DNA of 64,000 nt from Coenobita brevimanus (GCA_032717465.1 CM064697.1:6838033-6902032), one strand, 5' to 3'. Positions 1 to 14,867 are shown, numbered from the stretch's first letter. Numbers and translations are program-made. Notes: generated by a model from the sequence alone, not told the origin.

Positions 1-400
1 GTCTTGCTCATTTCTTTTCGTCCCTCCTTCCAAATCTCTTCTCATTTCCCATTTTTCTCATCTTTTACAGTCTATTTCCCATATTTCCTGCCAACATTGC
101 TCACCTTCCACCACCTATACCCATTTTCCCTCACCTCTTCGGTCCCCAGCGCCCAGACGGTCACATCCCGGGACGCAACAGAGAGAGACGCCAATCACGA
201 GAAGGTGAGACCCCTGGGAGTCGTGTGGAAAAGGGGCGCTAATGTTGGTGCGTCTAGGAGCTTCGGCTGGTGATAATGAAGCTGCTGGTGCTGTGGTATT
301 GTTGTGGCAGAGTTATGGTGGTGGTGTGTCGTCATAGCGATGATGTAAAAGTTTTGTGGTGGTAGTGGTGACGATCAGCTAGTCAGGTCAGGTGCGGGTA
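1..400. other. Unique/low-complexity sequence, no gene seen
   Basis: The first 140 bases are C/T-rich and the rest is G/T-rich. The 89-codon frame at 4-273 has no recognisable domain and is low-complexity at its start. I see no splice-bounded exon or RNA gene. Confidence 0.5.
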
Positions 401-404
401 AGGG

Positions 405-652
405 GATGGGTCTGTTATGATGTGGCAGGGGTAAACCAGTTCTGCTGTCGGGCCCTGCTGTGGATGTCACCGATTGCATTGCGCAGTTGACCCTTCTGCG
501 GTGTGATGCGGTGAGGATCTGTCCGTTCTCCCCTTTGGGGCTAAGATGCGAATGAATGTGTTTGAATGGATGAGTAAATGGAGAGTGAGTCGTCCTGTCT
601 CGGCTACCTCCCTTTCCTTGGGGGAAGCAGCCTAGGTATATAGATAGATAGA
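405..652 (+). mobile_element. Retroposon (LINE/SINE-type) 3' end with GATA tail
   Basis: The segment runs into the tandem tail (GATA)n at about 638-652, like the GATA-tailed LINE at 32095-32689. Just before the tail is a possible hairpin between GGCTACCTCCC and GGGGGAAGCAGCC (about 602-632). The sequence upstream, around 430-540, is of ordinary complexity, and I see no reverse-transcriptase motif. From general familiarity, this resembles 3' ends of abundant decapod non-LTR elements. The 5' boundary is a guess. It could be a 5'-truncated LINE or a SINE. Confidence 0.5.
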
Positions 653-1400
653 TAGTGGTGACGATGGGATGATGGTGGTTTGGTCATGCCGTAGTGGTGG
701 TGTGAAGGGGTTGTGGTGGTGGTGTGAACGTGCTATGGTAGTGGTAGTTGTAAGTACAAGGAGGTTCTGGTTGTGTTGTCCTGGTTCTGTGGTGGGGTTG
801 TGCAGTTATGAGGGTGTTGGGGTAATGCTGTGATTGTCAGGTGATACAGTGAGATGTTAATACTAAGGCTGTGCGAGATGACAGTGTGGTGGTAGTGGTG
901 GTGGTGGTGCGATAACGAAATGACCGGTTGTGGTAAGTTATATATACATGTGGTGATTGGGATGGCAGTCAGTTAGGTACGTGGTCATGATGTTGAGGTG
1001 TCTGAGTGATGATGTGACTAATTTTAATGACACTGTGATAAAATAGGTTACAATAATGGTGATACGGTGATTAATGGTGCACCGAGTGTTTTATTTGTTG
1101 TCTTGTTGCCCTGGTGGTGTTATGGTGGTGATGTTGTTGTGGTGGTGGTGGTGGTGGTGGTGGTGGTGGTGGTTGTGGTGGTGACTGTGTTGTGGAAATA
1201 AAATGGGTGATAATGTGTCCAGTAAAGCTTTGCTGTGGCAGTTATAGTGATATATGGTTAAATGGCGCTGTATGATGGTGGTTTAGGTTAGCCTTGGTCA
1301 GCTGTGATGTGATGCTGCTTACAGTGATGCGCAGGTGCTGTGATGGTGTCTTAGCTGAGCTGTAATGAGGTGGTGGTGGTGGTAGTGGTGCTTATGGAGG
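653..1400. repeat. GTG/GGT-rich degenerate simple-sequence block
   Basis: The block is imperfect GTG and GTGGT repeats, with one uninterrupted (GGT)n run at about 1129-1182. Interspersed G/T-rich sequence extends well beyond the perfect run, as expected from an old, decayed trinucleotide array. Confidence 0.8.
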
Positions 1401-1986
1401 AAGCTAGAAGAGTATTGGAATTCAAGTATGGTACTGTACTGATTAAAGTTATCGTAGTCTTGCGTACCTCACTGGGCCTATGGTAATATCAGTGTCGATG
1501 AGTAATTCATTTATGGTGATAGCTTATGTGTTGTGACTGGTCTGAATATTTGATTTAGCTACAACATGATGACATTTGTAGTACAGCTGGCGCAACTGGC
1601 ACTAGTGGCAGTGAATATGGCAGAAGTACCGTAGTGAAGAAAAAACTTTTGTCGCTGTGGTACTACAACTAAGTGTTGTGGGTACGATTATGACAAGAGC
1701 CAATGCGATAGTGATGACGGTGATCATGGCTAAATGGACAGTATGTTGTCAATACGAAATTGTGCAAGTACTACAGTCTTAATGAGTTATGTAAGTCCTT
1801 CAGCACTACGGGTCTCTTACCTGAATACAACTGACTGGCAGTGACAATAATGTACCAGTATATAAAACGATTCTGTGTTACTGAGGGTGTGTTTGATGTT
1901 GTTTGGGGTTATGGTAATATATACATTGCTTGAAGTGCGGCAAGAACACTAACGCTTTCTTTTAACGCTTTCTTTCAAATTCTCAG

Positions 1987-2043
1987 CAACAATACCAACA
2001 AGACCTTACGCAATGTGTTCCACGAAAAGGGAATCAATTGAAG
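1987..2043 (+). CDS. Candidate 57-bp internal exon (speculative)
   Basis: A pyrimidine-rich stretch ending in a CAG-type acceptor (about 1955-1986, ending TTCTCAG) lies upstream. The donor is the full consensus GTAAGT at 2044-2049. The enclosed 57 bases are a multiple of three and open in frame 0, reading QQYQQDLTQCVPRKGNQLK. They are also open in one other frame. I do not recognise the peptide and see no neighbouring exon. A chance acceptor/donor pair is quite possible in 64 kb, so this is a lead and not a gene call. Confidence 0.2.
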
Positions 2044-2369
2044 GTAAGTCAGGACTGTGTGTAAGACCACCTGGGGGCTTAGTACGCGCATTCCGGCCCT
2101 CTCAAGGAACCCAGATTATGGCCGGCGTCTTTCCAGAGAATACCCCGGAAAAATGGTCCCGGAGAGGAGGAAATGGCCCAGGAGAACCGGGTCCACCAGA
2201 TTGCCCGTCCTCGTGTCCGAATCTGGCGTTTATGTGTTATCGCTAAATTGGGACACGGAAGGAGCCATCCAATTACGGTTGTTGCATTGTTTGTGGCGGG
2301 AGGCGGGTATGAAGAGGGGAAGTGTTGTGGCGAGAGGGACGAGGGAGGGGCATTGGTGACGAATTATGA

Positions 2370-2625
2370 GAAGATGGGGGAACGTGAGGATGGGGAAGTG
2401 AAGAAGGTGAGGTGGGAGTGTTGGAGATGAGAGAATATGAAGATAAGGAAGTGCAGAAGGTGAGGAGGGAGGCTGCTGGAGATGAGAGACTATGATGATT
2501 GGGAAATGAAGGTGATGGGGGGGAGGTGTTGGAGATGAGAGACTATGGGGATGGGGAAGTGAACAATATTAGGGGGGAGTGGTGGATATGAAATAATAAG
2601 ATGAGGACGTGCATGTGATACGAGA
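2370..2625. repeat. Minisatellite, ~54-bp unit, G/A-rich
   Basis: The anchor GGAGATGAGA recurs at 2423, 2478 and 2531 (spacings 55 and 53). Further degenerate units flank these. Each unit carries a GGGGAAGTGAAGAAGGTGAGG-like segment. Confidence 0.8.
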
Positions 2626-4530
<1,905 letters not shown>

Positions 4531-5054
4531 TAAAGATAATAATGTTCCGATCAAAAAATACTGTACTGAACGAGATACAGACGACACAACACAAATTACA
4601 GCTGCTGCAGTTTTACTAAGAAACCAAAATGAGGAGAAGGAACACTGAATTAAAAGTGTAATGAAAGGGCCAATCCATATAAAACGAACAAGATAAAGCA
4701 AGGTCACAAAAAATAAATGAATGTGCCTATAGCATGTAAGAAATAAGACGAGATGACAGTTAACCCCAATGAACGTGGGCCGATAATGGCTAAATGAAAC
4801 GACACAAGACAACACGGTACAGCTGCAATCAGTAATCAGTTTTCACGCTTGAGGTTTCGAAATAATGAAGCATCCAACTCGCCTGGTTATTACTGATTGG
4901 TTCACCTAAATTGCTCTCAGTTTCGACACAATTTTCAAACACTGGGCGGTAATCTAGTTGGCTTGGCCCCCTATAACCACTTCTTTAGCTATATTTTTAT
5001 TTTGCACTACACTTTTTTTCTCCTGCGTCTTTTTAATTACACTGATATTTTCAG
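4531..5054. other. Unique sequence, nothing identified
   Basis: Mixed AT-rich sequence. I see no exon with convincing splice signals, no RNA gene and no repeat period. Confidence 0.4.
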
Positions 5055-5175
5055 GCCTTAGCTGGAATAAAAGAGTACAGTTGTCTTATGCTCTTATGAC
5101 TCACTCTTAGCTGAATAAAACAACCTGGCGTCTGCTGGAGTAAATACTAGAACTGTCTCTCCCACGTGAAAGCTT
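5055..5175 (-). repeat. FAM-B dispersed repeat, copy 1 (minus)
   Basis: Read on the minus strand, the core is TTTTATTCAGCTAAGAGTGA, preceded by CAGACGCCAGG. This matches the cores at 38475-38510 and 38895-38945. The adjacent block TACTAGAACTGTCTCTCCC (5147-5165) also occurs as TACTAGAACTGTCCCTACC at about 38406. In that copy it lies on the other side of the core, so the two copies differ in internal arrangement. Confidence 0.6.
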
Positions 5176-5221
5176 TAACAAAACGTGCAATATGAAATAA
5201 TAATACCGGTATGGATGAGGT

Positions 5222-5442
5222 ATTATACTCTTTTTATGCAAACCTGGCCTATAATTGCCATCTCTCTATCTTGAATGCTGAGTAATAACAATAGATTAAG
5301 ACTAGAATTTGGTGCTAGTCGGGAAGAAGTGCTGTGGAAAGGATATGTAGCCGTACCACTGTCATATTCTGCCACTGAGCTACGCGAAATAAATGGCAAA
5401 CGAGCACAAATTTTGGCCAAGTTAACGTTAAAAGAGTATAGT
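5222..5442 (+). mobile_element. FAM-A dispersed repeat, copy 1 (MITE-like, plus)
   Basis: About 220 bp, shared with copies at 41225-41555 (minus) and 52690-52892 (plus). The shared blocks are TCTTGAATGCTGAGT, a GAAGAAGTGCTGTGGAAAGG-like block, TTCTGCCACTGAG, and a 3' block like AAGTTAACGTTAAAAGAGTA. In this copy TATACTCTTTT at 5224-5234 is a perfect 11-bp inverted match to 5430-5440. That fits a small non-autonomous DNA transposon, but the other copies keep the inverted ends only weakly. One frame reads EVLWKGY and INGKR, also seen in copy 2. This could reflect a lost coding origin or simple nucleotide conservation. Confidence 0.65.
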
Positions 5443-5539
5443 GAGTCTCATGAGCCGACTAGAATAATGACTAGAGTAAAGGAACAGCTGACTCCTAATG
5501 ATCTTATCCATCCTTCTCCCGCTGCTGGTGGTGGACGGA

Positions 5540-5930
5540 ATTGAAGGAGGAGGTGGAAGAGGGAAGGAAGGAAGGAAGGAAGGAAGGAAGGAAGGAGGAG
5601 GTGGAGGAGGGGAGAAAGGAGGATGTAGAGGACAAAAGAAAGGAGGAGGAGCAGGAAGAATGAAATGAGGAGGTAAAGGACGGAATAAAGGAGATGGATG
5701 ACGGAAGGAAGGCGGAGGTGGAGGACGGAAAAAAGGAGGTGAAGAACGGAAGAACAGAGGGGTTGGAGGATCGAAGAGAGGAACGGGTGAAGAACGGAAG
5801 AATGGACAATGTGGAGGACGGATGAAAGGAGGATGTGGAGGGCGGAAGAGAGAAGGAAGTGGAAGATGAAAGAAAGCGGCTAAGATGTGGAGGAGGTGGT
5901 GGAGGAGGTATGGAAAACGAATCTTCCGTA
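5540..5930 (+). repeat. Polypurine tract with (GGAA)n core
   Basis: A (GGAA)n run lies at about 5562-5595. It is followed by degenerate GGAGGTGGAGGACGGAAG-like units spaced roughly 30-45 bp. Confidence 0.85.
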
Positions 5931-5934
5931 TTCC

Positions 5935-6375
<441 letters not shown>

Positions 6376-6645
6376 AAGGAGGGGCGGCGCGGGAAGGAGG
6401 TGGGTGGAGTGGGAGGGTGAGGGATAGTGGATGAGGTAGAGTGACGGTCTCTCCTTAAGCTGATTTACGAGCCTGGGTGTATCTTTATGGCCTTGTAGCG
6501 TCAGGAGGGCGTGAGACGAGGACAAGAGGGAGGCAAGATGAGCAGGGTGTGAGAGGCGATGTATGGGAGGCAGTGCAAAGTCGAGGAGAAGAATGGAGAA
6601 GGGAATATGGGTGAGCGGGGATGTCGCACTACAGACTTGTGAAGG

Positions 6646-7173
<528 letters not shown>

Positions 7174-7215
<42 letters not shown>
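7174..7215. repeat. (AT)n microsatellite, ~42 bp
   Basis: Perfect AT repeat that abuts a FAM-B copy directly. Confidence 0.97.
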
Positions 7216-7217
<2 letters not shown>

Positions 7218-7300
7218 TCGTCTTTAGATAATTTTATTCACATTGGGATATTCCTTTCAAACTGGAGAGGTAAAATCTACCTTTGATTAGCACCTTCACT
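7216..7300 (+). repeat. FAM-B copy (plus)
   Basis: TAGATAATTTTATTCAC, then CTTTCAAACTGGAGAGGT and AAATCTACCTTT. This parallels the copy at 31425-31505, which has GACGATTTCATGCAG, then TTTTCGAACTGGAGAGTTT. Confidence 0.55.
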
Positions 7301-8285
7301 CTTACAATTCACGCCTAAGTTGAAAATGATCGTCTGGCAGCGGCAAGAACAAAATAACAGTACCGTAGCCAGGCACTCACTGGAAGGGAAAAGCAGATTT
7401 TTTTTTTTTTTTTTTCCCCAGAATACACCAAGTGTCTTTCAGCTACATGGTTTTGTCTGTGACTATCGCCCCCCCCCACACACACACACACTCCCCTTCC
7501 TCTGGCCCCGCTGTCACCGACGTCCCGGGAACTGCCAGGTCAGTGCTTATGGTAATGTGGAGGTGGGGAGGACTAGACTCTGGAATAAGAAAGGAGTGCG
7601 GAGAATGTACGAATATACTGATACTTGTAAAAACTTCCGCTTATGAAAAGGCTGTAACTTATAATACATGAAATAATTAATTTTACAAACGTGCAGACTA
7701 TTATCTTGTTAAACAAACAAACGAACAGACAAATATGATTTGACGCTCGTTTTCAAGATAACAGCAGAGGTTCACCAAAGAAATATTAAAAAAGAACAAA
7801 CATCGAGTGCTGTCAAAATAAATTAGGAAGATTCAGTCCCGAACTCAACTCGTCTGCTCAGATACATGAAAGAAATAATTATGTTCACTAATTTTTAATT
7901 AAGCAATCAATTAATACAGCAGAAACCTGGGGAAAGTTCAACAGATCATCTGATCCTGACATTCATGCAAAGTGTAATCGTATTCCTCTGTATAATAAAA
8001 ACAGTTTCCACTGGACCCAAGACACTCAAGAGACAGGTAAATAGAAAGCTGCATTATAAACTGGGGCCAGGCTTAATTTAGAGTTTAATGCACATTTTCA
8101 ATTTTTCAGTATACACTACATGCAAAGGTTTCCTCCACAGCAGCCCACATACACTACGACGATAGTCACAGAGCAATATAAGTTCCGTAGCATATCAATT
8201 CTGGAACATTATCAACCAGTAAACTTAACAGCGAAGTAAAGGGCTAGTTTAGTCGTATAAACAAGGGAAAATGCAAAAAAAATCC
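7301..8285. other. AT-rich unique sequence
   Basis: Contains a T17 run near 7400, a C9(CA)n run at about 7470-7490, and otherwise AT-rich unique sequence. The frames at 7320-7671 span these low-complexity runs and show no domain. Confidence 0.5.
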
Positions 8286-8470
8286 TCTGGTGGGGAAGGT
8301 AATCACAAACGGGCCGCTTCATGTTCATTTGATGCCCGGTAATTGACATGTCGGCCACCACCGCTCTTGTTACGCGCACCTTTCTGTTCCTGTTTTTGAC
8401 ATTATCCACGGGTGCACTTCGCACATCGTTGTTCGTAAATTACGCACTCGGAAAGGGGTAGTTTTTTCAT
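8286..8470. promoter_or_regulatory. Candidate cis-regulatory island
   Basis: A GC-balanced, non-repetitive island in AT-rich surroundings. It contains GGTAATTGACATGTC at about 8338-8352, a homeodomain-type TAATTG overlapping a TALE/Meis-type TGACA. It also has GTAAATTACG near 8434 and CGCACC-type motifs. Regulatory function is inference from motif density only. The 70-codon minus frame here is not recognised. Confidence 0.2.
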
Positions 8471-9620
8471 TACATGGTGGATCAGCGGGAGGGAAGAGAG
8501 AAGTCGTGGTACAGCAGGTGGTGGCTACTGTTGTGAGTGCTGCTGCTACTGTTTCTATTCTTGCTGTTTAATGCTTCGCTCCAGTTGTTTGTTGGATCTG
8601 GAAGGCTCTATCAAACTGGTCAAAATAATGGCAATGTTCGATCATCTTCCTGGACTAAATCTTGTGCACAAATTCAGGGTCTCCCGCACGTTTGGGATAC
8701 ACAGACTTGAACAATTCCACGTAAATAATACAAACCGCAAATTAATTCGAGGTCAGCGGAATTTGTCCAATGTGGTTGGGCCATAATCGAGATAGCTTTA
8801 CAACCCTCAATCGGACAGGGATCACTCAACTAATTAAGATCACTTCTATGTGGCCGGATTAAAATATCTAAACCACATTCTACTCTACTCAGCTTCCAAC
8901 TACAACTGTCAACCATCACTCCAAAATAGTGTGCAGACGTTACATTGAGCGGTTACTTACACGTGAAGTGGTGCAATATACGAGACTGTTGTGGTACGGT
9001 AAGGCATTACGGTACAGTCTAGGTTGATGGCAAGATATACTGAACGCTGGTACTTCAGTACTGACGGGCCGGTTATCGATACATCCCAGACAAGTATTAA
9101 TATCATTTACAAAAGTTCATTTATCTTCATTATGGATGATACCCATGTGTTTTCGTAAAGTATTCCTTCATTACTGCCAATGAAATAATACTTTCACTGC
9201 GATGACGTCTTTTAACAGCATATTCGTGGTAACCCTAGAAAACCATTAAAAATGGAAATAGATCTCTCATGCTGTTTGGGACACTGTAAAATATCTCTCC
9301 TTCATTATAAAAGATCTTCCCCAGTCAAATCACCTGACAGCACCAAAGAAGAAAAAGGTCATAGTACTGAATTGATTTATGTGGTGGTTTGTGTTGCTTT
9401 TACTGGTGGAAAGACAGTCAACAAGATGGATGATTTTGAAGATATTCATATAAAATGGGTTGAATTTCTCTTGTGCCCTTTAAGGTGGCATATTCCACGA
9501 TACCATTCTCTTGTAGGCCATGACATTTATGCAAACTGCATCAATATCAAGGCCTTCACTGCGACGGGCCTTTGCACAGCTGAACAAAATCTCAGAGAGG
9601 GGGAAAACGGCTACGACAAC
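8471..9620. other. Unique sequence, no gene recognised
   Basis: Mixed sequence with short open frames at 8571-8786 and 9252-9689. The second ends in a (GAC/GAT/GGT)n triplet array and is not convincing as coding. Confidence 0.4.
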
Positions 9621-9680
9621 GACGACGACGATGATGATGATGATGATGGTGGTAGTGGTGGTGGTGGTGGTGGTGGTGAT
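9616..9680. repeat. Compound triplet array (GAC)n(GAT)n(GGT)n
   Basis: Three related triplet repeats follow one another without a break. The poly-D/G, poly-M/V and poly-T/I/V open frames come from it. Confidence 0.95.
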
Positions 9681-9842
9681 TATAACTGATGAGTTAGCAG
9701 GTTTCATTTTAAAAAGACGTCATCGTATTGAAATGGGTACCGGAGAGTGTTAAGCCCTTTATTATCCGAAGTGTTTGTTATGCTATGTACAATCGTCTGA
9801 ATGTAGCGAAAAAATAAAAGCAAGATACGCGTTACATATTCT

Positions 9843-9940
9843 TCCTGCCATTAGACGATTTTATTCAGTTTGGGAGATAGGGAAGGGTTAATAGAGGTCT
9901 TATCTACCCTCTTCACAATGACAGACCCTTCCTGAGGCGG
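9843..9940 (+). repeat. FAM-B copy (plus)
   Basis: Contains TTAGACGATTTTATTCAGTT, GGGAGATAGGGAAGGGTTAA, and a TCTTATCTACCCTCTTCACA segment. It is one of the better preserved cores in the window. Confidence 0.6.
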
Positions 9941-10077
9941 ATAAAAGTGTCTGGTGGCAACAAAAATAAAATGTAAAAGACGACACTGTAGCGGAGAGTT
10001 TGAGATGTAAACTGCAAACAAGGTCGCCAAGGAACAGGCAGCTACTGGGTATCCTGTTAACCTCATGAAAATACTGA

Positions 10078-10572
<495 letters not shown>

Positions 10573-10573
<1 letters not shown>

Positions 10574-11240
10574 AACTGACATTTCCCAAAAATAGCTCGG
10601 CCCCAACAGTCAATATCTACCGCTCTGAATCACCAGTTTACCTTCCATCTAATCGCCCGGAACAGGTTATCAATATTATCATGTCCTCACACCCTAGTCT
10701 GTGAACAATTAAACGACTACAACGCCATATCCTTCTTCGTCCACAATTAAGCTCATTTAACTTTGCCCAGAATTAAGCACAAGATACTGATGTTATAATA
10801 AAGTATCCAATAAAACAAAACCATACCATTAACACCGATGACAGAACGAACCGACCAGACTCTAAGAGGGAATATATCATCTATTCTTTATCTTCGACGC
10901 GGAATTAGATCGGAATTAAGGACCAGAATTCGACTGGAGGCGGTGGCAGTCAGGGATCCGAGCCAACTACACGTCTAAAGGTAATTTACACACCTCATTA
11001 GCGCTAACAATTGCGGACACACAAAAAAATGGACCTCCCTATTGCCGGGGCGTTTGTTGCAGACGGGGGGGAGGGGGGGGGTGTTCCGTCTCCTTCCTCA
11101 CCGCGATTTTTGGTACCGGACCCAAACTGCACCAGGGAACGTCACACAACTACTTGAGTAACGAATGGGTGAAGATTATGGTCACTGGTGCGTGGAAAAA
11201 ACCCAGCTTATTGCAACTACTTTTGTAACTACTAGATGGC
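10573..11240. other. Unique sequence with G-run
   Basis: Unique sequence. A run of G7, A, G9 lies at about 11064-11080 and is a possible G-quadruplex former. No gene is recognised. Confidence 0.5.
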
Positions 11241-11245
11241 GATAT

Positions 11246-11402
11246 TGGAATGGCAGAGAGAGGGATGGCAGGAAGAGGGATGGCAGGGAGAGAGGTGGCA
11301 GGGAGGACTGGCAGGCAAACGGGTGGCAGGGAAAGGAGTGGCAGGGAGGGGGATGTCAGAGAGAGGGGTGGCAGGGAGGAATGGCAGGGAAAGGGGTGAC
11401 AG
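11246..11402. repeat. Minisatellite, ~15-16-bp unit
   Basis: Repeats of a GGCAGGGAGAGGGATGGCA-like sequence. GGCAGG recurs roughly every 15-17 bases from 11250 to 11390. Opposite open frames (poly WQG and PCHS types) arise from it. Confidence 0.85.
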
Positions 11403-12050
11403 CCTACGACCCAGGCCAACACATGGGGTTAATGTATGCACTTCCACCACACATTACAGCCAGCACCACCACCCACGCTCTCCAACTACCAATATTACAC
11501 TGAAAAATGGAGGAATGGGGTAAAAAAAAAATCTCTACCATGGAAGCTGTTTTTGGCCACAATATTCCTAAAAGGTGGAAAATGAAACGTCTAAGCAAAT
11601 ACGTACAATTCCCTTACTACAGGTTCCTAACAGTTAAACGATTTATTTGTTTTTATCCTGGGAATATTGTAGAACCATATTCTTCAGTTAAATGCTGTGA
11701 AACCGACTTACAGATTCGACGACTATACTGCCTAGTACCCGTGATACAGGTGAAAAATTTGATCGAACTCGCGTCTTTCAGATAACAGACTACTTCTTTT
11801 ATCATCTGACCATTCCCACCCATCACAGGAATTATTATTTCTTTTTTAATATGATGCTTCGTATTTCAAGATGAGAGCAACCACTGTACATGAGCTGAGT
11901 AAACTATGTGATAGTATATGAAATTATAGATGAAAGTTTCGCATATACTGTATTCTGGCCTTACTCTCACTGCGACGCCCATTATTTTTGTGCTCTATCA
12001 TGAGGGACGGGGAACAGGCGTCTCCAACAGTGTGGCGGTGACAGCTGAGA
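11403..12050. other. Unique sequence, nothing identified
   Basis: The open frames at 11404-11785 are short and unrecognised. No RNA gene or retroposon end is seen. Confidence 0.4.
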
Positions 12051-12296
12051 GATGGCCACCCTCCTCTCACCCACACCCTTGCTTCGCGTTTCTTTCTCTC
12101 CCTGTCTTCCACTTTTCCTTCTTTCTTTCCCTATCCTTGCTTCTTTCTCCTTTTTTCCCTGTGTTTCAGTCATATTTCTGTTTCTGCCTATGTATTTTTC
12201 TCTCTCTGTTTTACTTTCTTCTTCTTCTTTCTCTGTTTTATCCTTTTTCATACCTAGACCCTTCATTCTACCCCTGCTGTATTCTTCCTAACTTTC

Positions 12297-12338
<42 letters not shown>

Positions 12339-13050
12339 CCCTAATTCTCCTCTCTGCACTTTCAGGCCAGATCCCCATCATTTCCTCCATCTCTACTCCC
12401 CAACCACTTCACTCTTAGCACCCCGTTATCTGCATCTCGCTCTTCCAAGTCTCTCTCGCCTTCACCTTTACCCTACGCCTCTTACAAGTCTTTCCACAGT
12501 CTCCTTCGTCCTTCCTCAAAGTCTCTCACCAACCACTCCACCTTTCTTCAACCCCTTCTCCAAGTCCCACCCAAAATCCCTCCAGATCTTCGCTGCCCAG
12601 CTTCCAACTCCCCCCCAATCTTTCCCAAAGTCCCCCCTCATCACCGTTTTTCTCTCCTCTGCCCCTCTTCTAAATCCTACAATCTCTGCTCATAATCTCT
12701 CCCGTATCTCCTCCATCAGCTCTCAAAGTCTCTCCCCAACTCCCTCCATCGTCCCTTCTCCATATTGCTCCACCTGTCCTGCAAGTCACTCCCCAACACT
12801 CTCCATCTTTACTCCACCTCTCTCCCATACACATCCATCTCTCTTAAGTTTCCCCACGTCCCTCCCTACCCTACCCCATCTCCCGTCCCTCCTCCAAGCT
12901 CTTCCATCTCTCTCGTCTCTCCACGTCTCTTCCCCGCCCCTCTTCCAAACCTTTCCATCTCTCTCGTCTCTCCATGTCTGTCCCCCGCCCCTCCTCCACT
13001 CCTCCAACCCTTTCCATCTCTGCTTCCTCCGCATCTCTCCATCTCTCTTT
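12051..13050 (-). repeat. Polypyrimidine tract (C/T on + strand)
   Basis: About 1 kb of C/T-rich sequence. It holds a (CT)n microsatellite at about 12300-12336 and degenerate units of about 50-70 bp such as CCATCTCTCTCGTCTCTCCA at about 12905-13045. The open frames on both strands are low-complexity. Confidence 0.85.
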
Positions 13051-13334
13051 CCTGCAGTGGCCAAATAATGAGGCAGAATGACAGCCTCCGCCGCATCTCC
13101 CCCGCCAGCCAGTCGTTTACGCAAGTTGAGAGTGGCGTCGGATTCAACGGTTCTACGCCGATTTGAATCTTTACGCTTGGCTGGCAATCTCGGAACGTCG
13201 TAGTAAAACTTGTGGAAATAGGTGAAGTTCATAAGAGCGTCCCGGTATACCCTTTTGACTGCAGGGATGATAATGGGTTTGAGAGTAAATAATGACGTCG
13301 TGGCACTGTACTCTGACGTCACATGTTAAGCTGT
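13051..13334. other. Unique GC-balanced sequence
   Basis: The minus-strand 178-codon frame (12786-13322) has a complex N-terminal third here and then runs into the purine tract. No domain is recognised. Confidence 0.35.
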
Positions 13335-13339
13335 TATGA

Positions 13340-14740
13340 TATGTTCTGTATTACTCGATCCCCTATCAGTTCCCTAGCTTCAGCTCCAGTACCTCTCTTT
13401 CTCACTCTTTTGCCATATCTGTCCACCCTTTTCTTGGCCTACCTCGCTTCCTCTCACTTTCTAATCCACTCATATATATCATTTTCAACTTCTCCTTGAC
13501 ATCCACTCTCTCTATACGACAATACTAAGCACACTCTTCAACCCTGCTGTCAGTGGACTTACTCAACATGTTTTACGAAATCAGTTTTTATTATCCTATC
13601 CGCTCTACGCACTCCACACCCTTTCTCAATAGCTCCATTTTCACTATTCTTACTCATGACTTTTCCTTTTGATGCTACACCAATCTCACACCTTTAAGTT
13701 AATGTAGCATCTAACACGCCTTCATCCAACCCTCTTCCAGTCTCCACATTCAAGCCTCTGTTTAGTATCAAGGCCTTCAGAACACTAGCCAGTGTCCTTC
13801 CTTGTGCCATCTACTTTACACTTCCCTGTATTTCTATTACCTAATTGAAGTACTCGAACTCCTCCGCCAATTCGTCTCTCTCCTCTCACCAGTACAGCAC
13901 CTTTAGAGTCACTTTCTCAACAACCATCCCTTCACTCCTATCAACATTTGCGTTCACAACACGAAGCTCACAGACACGTACGAACACTGCACTAATGTCC
14001 AAAGCTCCTGTTCACTATTAACAGGTAACACAGAGCGATCTATATTTGGGATACTCCACCCTTCACCGTCCATTACCATTTCCATCCCTCTTTTCACAAG
14101 CAGAGTTCTAACCTCTCTTATGATCCCATCCATACATTATATACTAAATAACGAAGGAAACATCACACATCCTTTTCTCATTTCAGCAATGACATTGAAC
14201 CACTCAGATATCTACCTACTTTTAACTCATGCTTCACTGCCAGCGTCATTCAACAGCTTTCTATTCACACCATGCACACGTAAAACCTTACATTATCCTT
14301 CTCTATTCGCCTTCTTAAGCGCTTTTCCCAAACCCATAAATGCCATAAATACTTTACAGACCTCCTCACAATCTTTCTCCTCAGTCTGTCTTTCTGCAAA
14401 TAAGCACACTTTACCTACCACTCGTAAAACCACTCTGTTCGTCACTTAGCGAGCATTGTGATACATCCCTTATCTTCTTTAGAATCATTCTTCCATATAC
14501 ATTTCCTACAATACTCATCACACTTACCAATCACTAATTTTTGCATTCAGTTTGATCACCTTTACCTTTGTACAAAGACAGTCACGGCCTTCTTCCACTC
14601 CACTGGTACAATTCCACTTCACCTTACATTCCTGCTTATTTCCAACAAGCACATCCTTCCACTCTGCTGCACTTTATTTCTGCATACATTCCACCAATCA
14701 CTGACGCCTTCCCGTTCTTCAACCTCTTCCGAACAAAACA
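13340..14740 (-). pseudogene. Decayed LINE reverse-transcriptase copy
   Basis: The minus strand holds the remains of a non-LTR retrotransposon reverse transcriptase, broken by many stops and frameshifts. In order, it reads GIVPVEWKKAVT (about 14610) and, in a shifted frame, LYKGKGDQTECKN. Next come SIVGNVYGRMILKKIRDVS and SDEQSG (about 14450-14520), then VCKVFMAFMGLGKALKK (about 14330), which corresponds to the RT motif around FMDLEKAYD. The motif-A aspartate is replaced by glycine. No YADD box is visible at about 14060-14090, where NSEQELWTLV follows. A GRPRKGWTD segment near 13430 marks the C-terminal tail. The copy lacks its N-terminal endonuclease region. It resembles the abundant decapod LINE clade that also includes the copy at 32095-32689. 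The exact clade (RTE or jockey-like) cannot be assigned by eye. Confidence 0.85.
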
Positions 14741-14867
14741 GAACTAAAAACAAGATACAAAACAATCAGCGTTGCTTTTACAAACCTACACAATAACATG
14801 GAAAACTAAAATTACAACCTGAAAAACAGATCACTAACTGCTGAATATAACAATAATGACGTGTAAC

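Noticed and set aside
180..240. Fourth FAM-A fragment (GACGCCAATCACGAGAAGGTG resembles GATGCTAATCACGAAAAAGTG)
   Set aside because: Similarity covers only about 21-27 bases with no other FAM-A block in order, so chance cannot be excluded.
9252..9689. 145-codon protein with acidic/Gly tail
   Set aside because: The tail is the triplet microsatellite. The upstream part has no recognised domain or convincing start.
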